This document shows, piece after piece, positions 6,807 through 6,968 of a stretch of DNA of 6,968 bases. Under the pieces are notes generated by a model. The model saw only the letters and a list, made by a program, of their open reading frames with translations, searched no databases and had not been told where the DNA came from. Location: assembly GCA_041571575.1 (NCBI GenBank), contig JBFFTZ010000142.1, positions 1 through 6,968 on the forward strand, written 5' to 3'. Made by a program: the position numbers and the translations under genes. The stretch comes from CAKZML01 sp041571575. Lineage in GTDB: Bacteria; Pseudomonadota; Gammaproteobacteria; Steroidobacterales; BM003. Each line of letters opens with the position of its first letter. Within the stretch, counting starts at the first letter, position 1.

Positions 6807-6906
6807 CATAATTTTGCAGGGTTTTTATTGTTATTCACGCTGTCGCTTGCCGTTCACTAATTATCATTATTCTTACAAGCAAGTTTTTATTATTACGTAG
6901 CCCTAC
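6807..6906. other. AT-rich non-coding stretch before the terminator, role unknown
   Basis: This stretch is clearly richer in A+T than the rest of the window. On the minus strand it contains the A-rich runs AATAACAATAAAAAC and AATAATAAAAAC as imperfect repeats. A possible stem pairs GCTTGT with GCAAGC across about 24 bases (6845-6850 with 6875-6880). Near its right end, TACGTA and GTAG-CC-CTAC form short palindromes (6894-6905). The longest minus-strand ATG frame in it is ten codons (MIISERQATA, 6867-6835) with no good ribosome site. It could be a 3' untranslated region, a small RNA body, or the promoter region of a gene to the right. Confidence 0.35.
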
Positions 6907-6968
6907 TCACCTGAAAGCATTGACCGGTACAGCCGTCAGTCTCACAGGTCGTCCATGTTTCAGACTAC
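6907..6968 (-). other. Edge fragment: possible C-terminus of an upstream minus-strand gene
   Basis: A minus-strand frame open to the right edge ends with TGA at 6907-6909 and encodes SLKHGRPVRLTAVPVNAFR. A gene ending here would explain the minus-strand terminator about 100 bases further on. The codons (AGA, AGG, CGA, GGA, CCT) are unlike those of the thr genes, and 19 residues are too few to recognise. The plus strand is also open, including an ATG at 6955 (MFQT...) with AGGT a few bases upstream, so a divergent plus-strand gene starting at the edge is an alternative. Neither can be settled from this window. Confidence 0.2.

Noticed and set aside
6835..6867. Ten-codon minus-strand frame MIISERQATA as a thr leader peptide
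   Set aside because: It contains only one Thr and two Ile, not a run of regulatory codons, and lacks a clear ribosome site. The composition is what the AT-rich sequence would give by chance.
1..6968. Mobile elements, CRISPR arrays, tRNA or rRNA genes, or a defence island
   Set aside because: I saw no transposase or integrase motifs, no regularly spaced repeats, no cloverleaf-like sequence and no terminal inverted repeats. The window is explained by metabolic genes plus one NERD protein.

Overview
The window looks like an ordinary stretch of a bacterial chromosome. It is moderately GC-rich and densely coding, and the protein signatures suggest a gammaproteobacterium. A fused aspartokinase-homoserine dehydrogenase followed directly by thrB and thrC is the layout known from enterics, vibrios and xanthomonads, and differs from the separate hom/thrC/thrB genes of pseudomonads. 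The wording of the ThrA, ThrB and ThrC motifs looks more xanthomonad- or marine-gammaproteobacterial-like than enteric. That placement is inferred from remembered motifs, not from a database search.

Layout: on the plus strand, bases 1-1311 hold the 3' part of an M20-family zinc metallopeptidase gene whose beginning lies outside the window. All other genes are on the minus strand. Tail to tail with the peptidase is a small membrane-anchored NERD-domain (nuclease-related) protein gene (1334-1888). Upstream of it, in transcription order from right to left, is the threonine operon: thrA (6681-4204), thrB (4204-3257) and thrC (3260-1965). The three genes overlap by one and four bases at their junctions. 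A probable intrinsic terminator follows thrC at about 1923-1946 and separates the operon from the NERD gene.

The three operon products account for four of the five steps from aspartate to threonine: aspartate phosphorylation and aspartate-semialdehyde reduction (both ThrA), homoserine phosphorylation (ThrB) and threonine formation (ThrC). The missing step, aspartate-semialdehyde dehydrogenase (asd), must be encoded elsewhere.

The only sizeable non-coding region is the 287 bases right of thrA (6682-6968). It contains a good sigma70-like promoter close to thrA, a dyad just upstream of that promoter, a strong intrinsic terminator pointing toward thrA, and an AT-rich stretch of about 100 bases. 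No Thr/Ile-rich leader peptide of the enteric type is visible, so the terminator may end an upstream transcript, a small RNA, or a different kind of leader. I found no mobile element, CRISPR array, tRNA or rRNA, and no clear sign of an undescribed multi-gene system. The points most worth a second look are the thrA upstream region and a non-canonical substitution in the ThrB active-site region.
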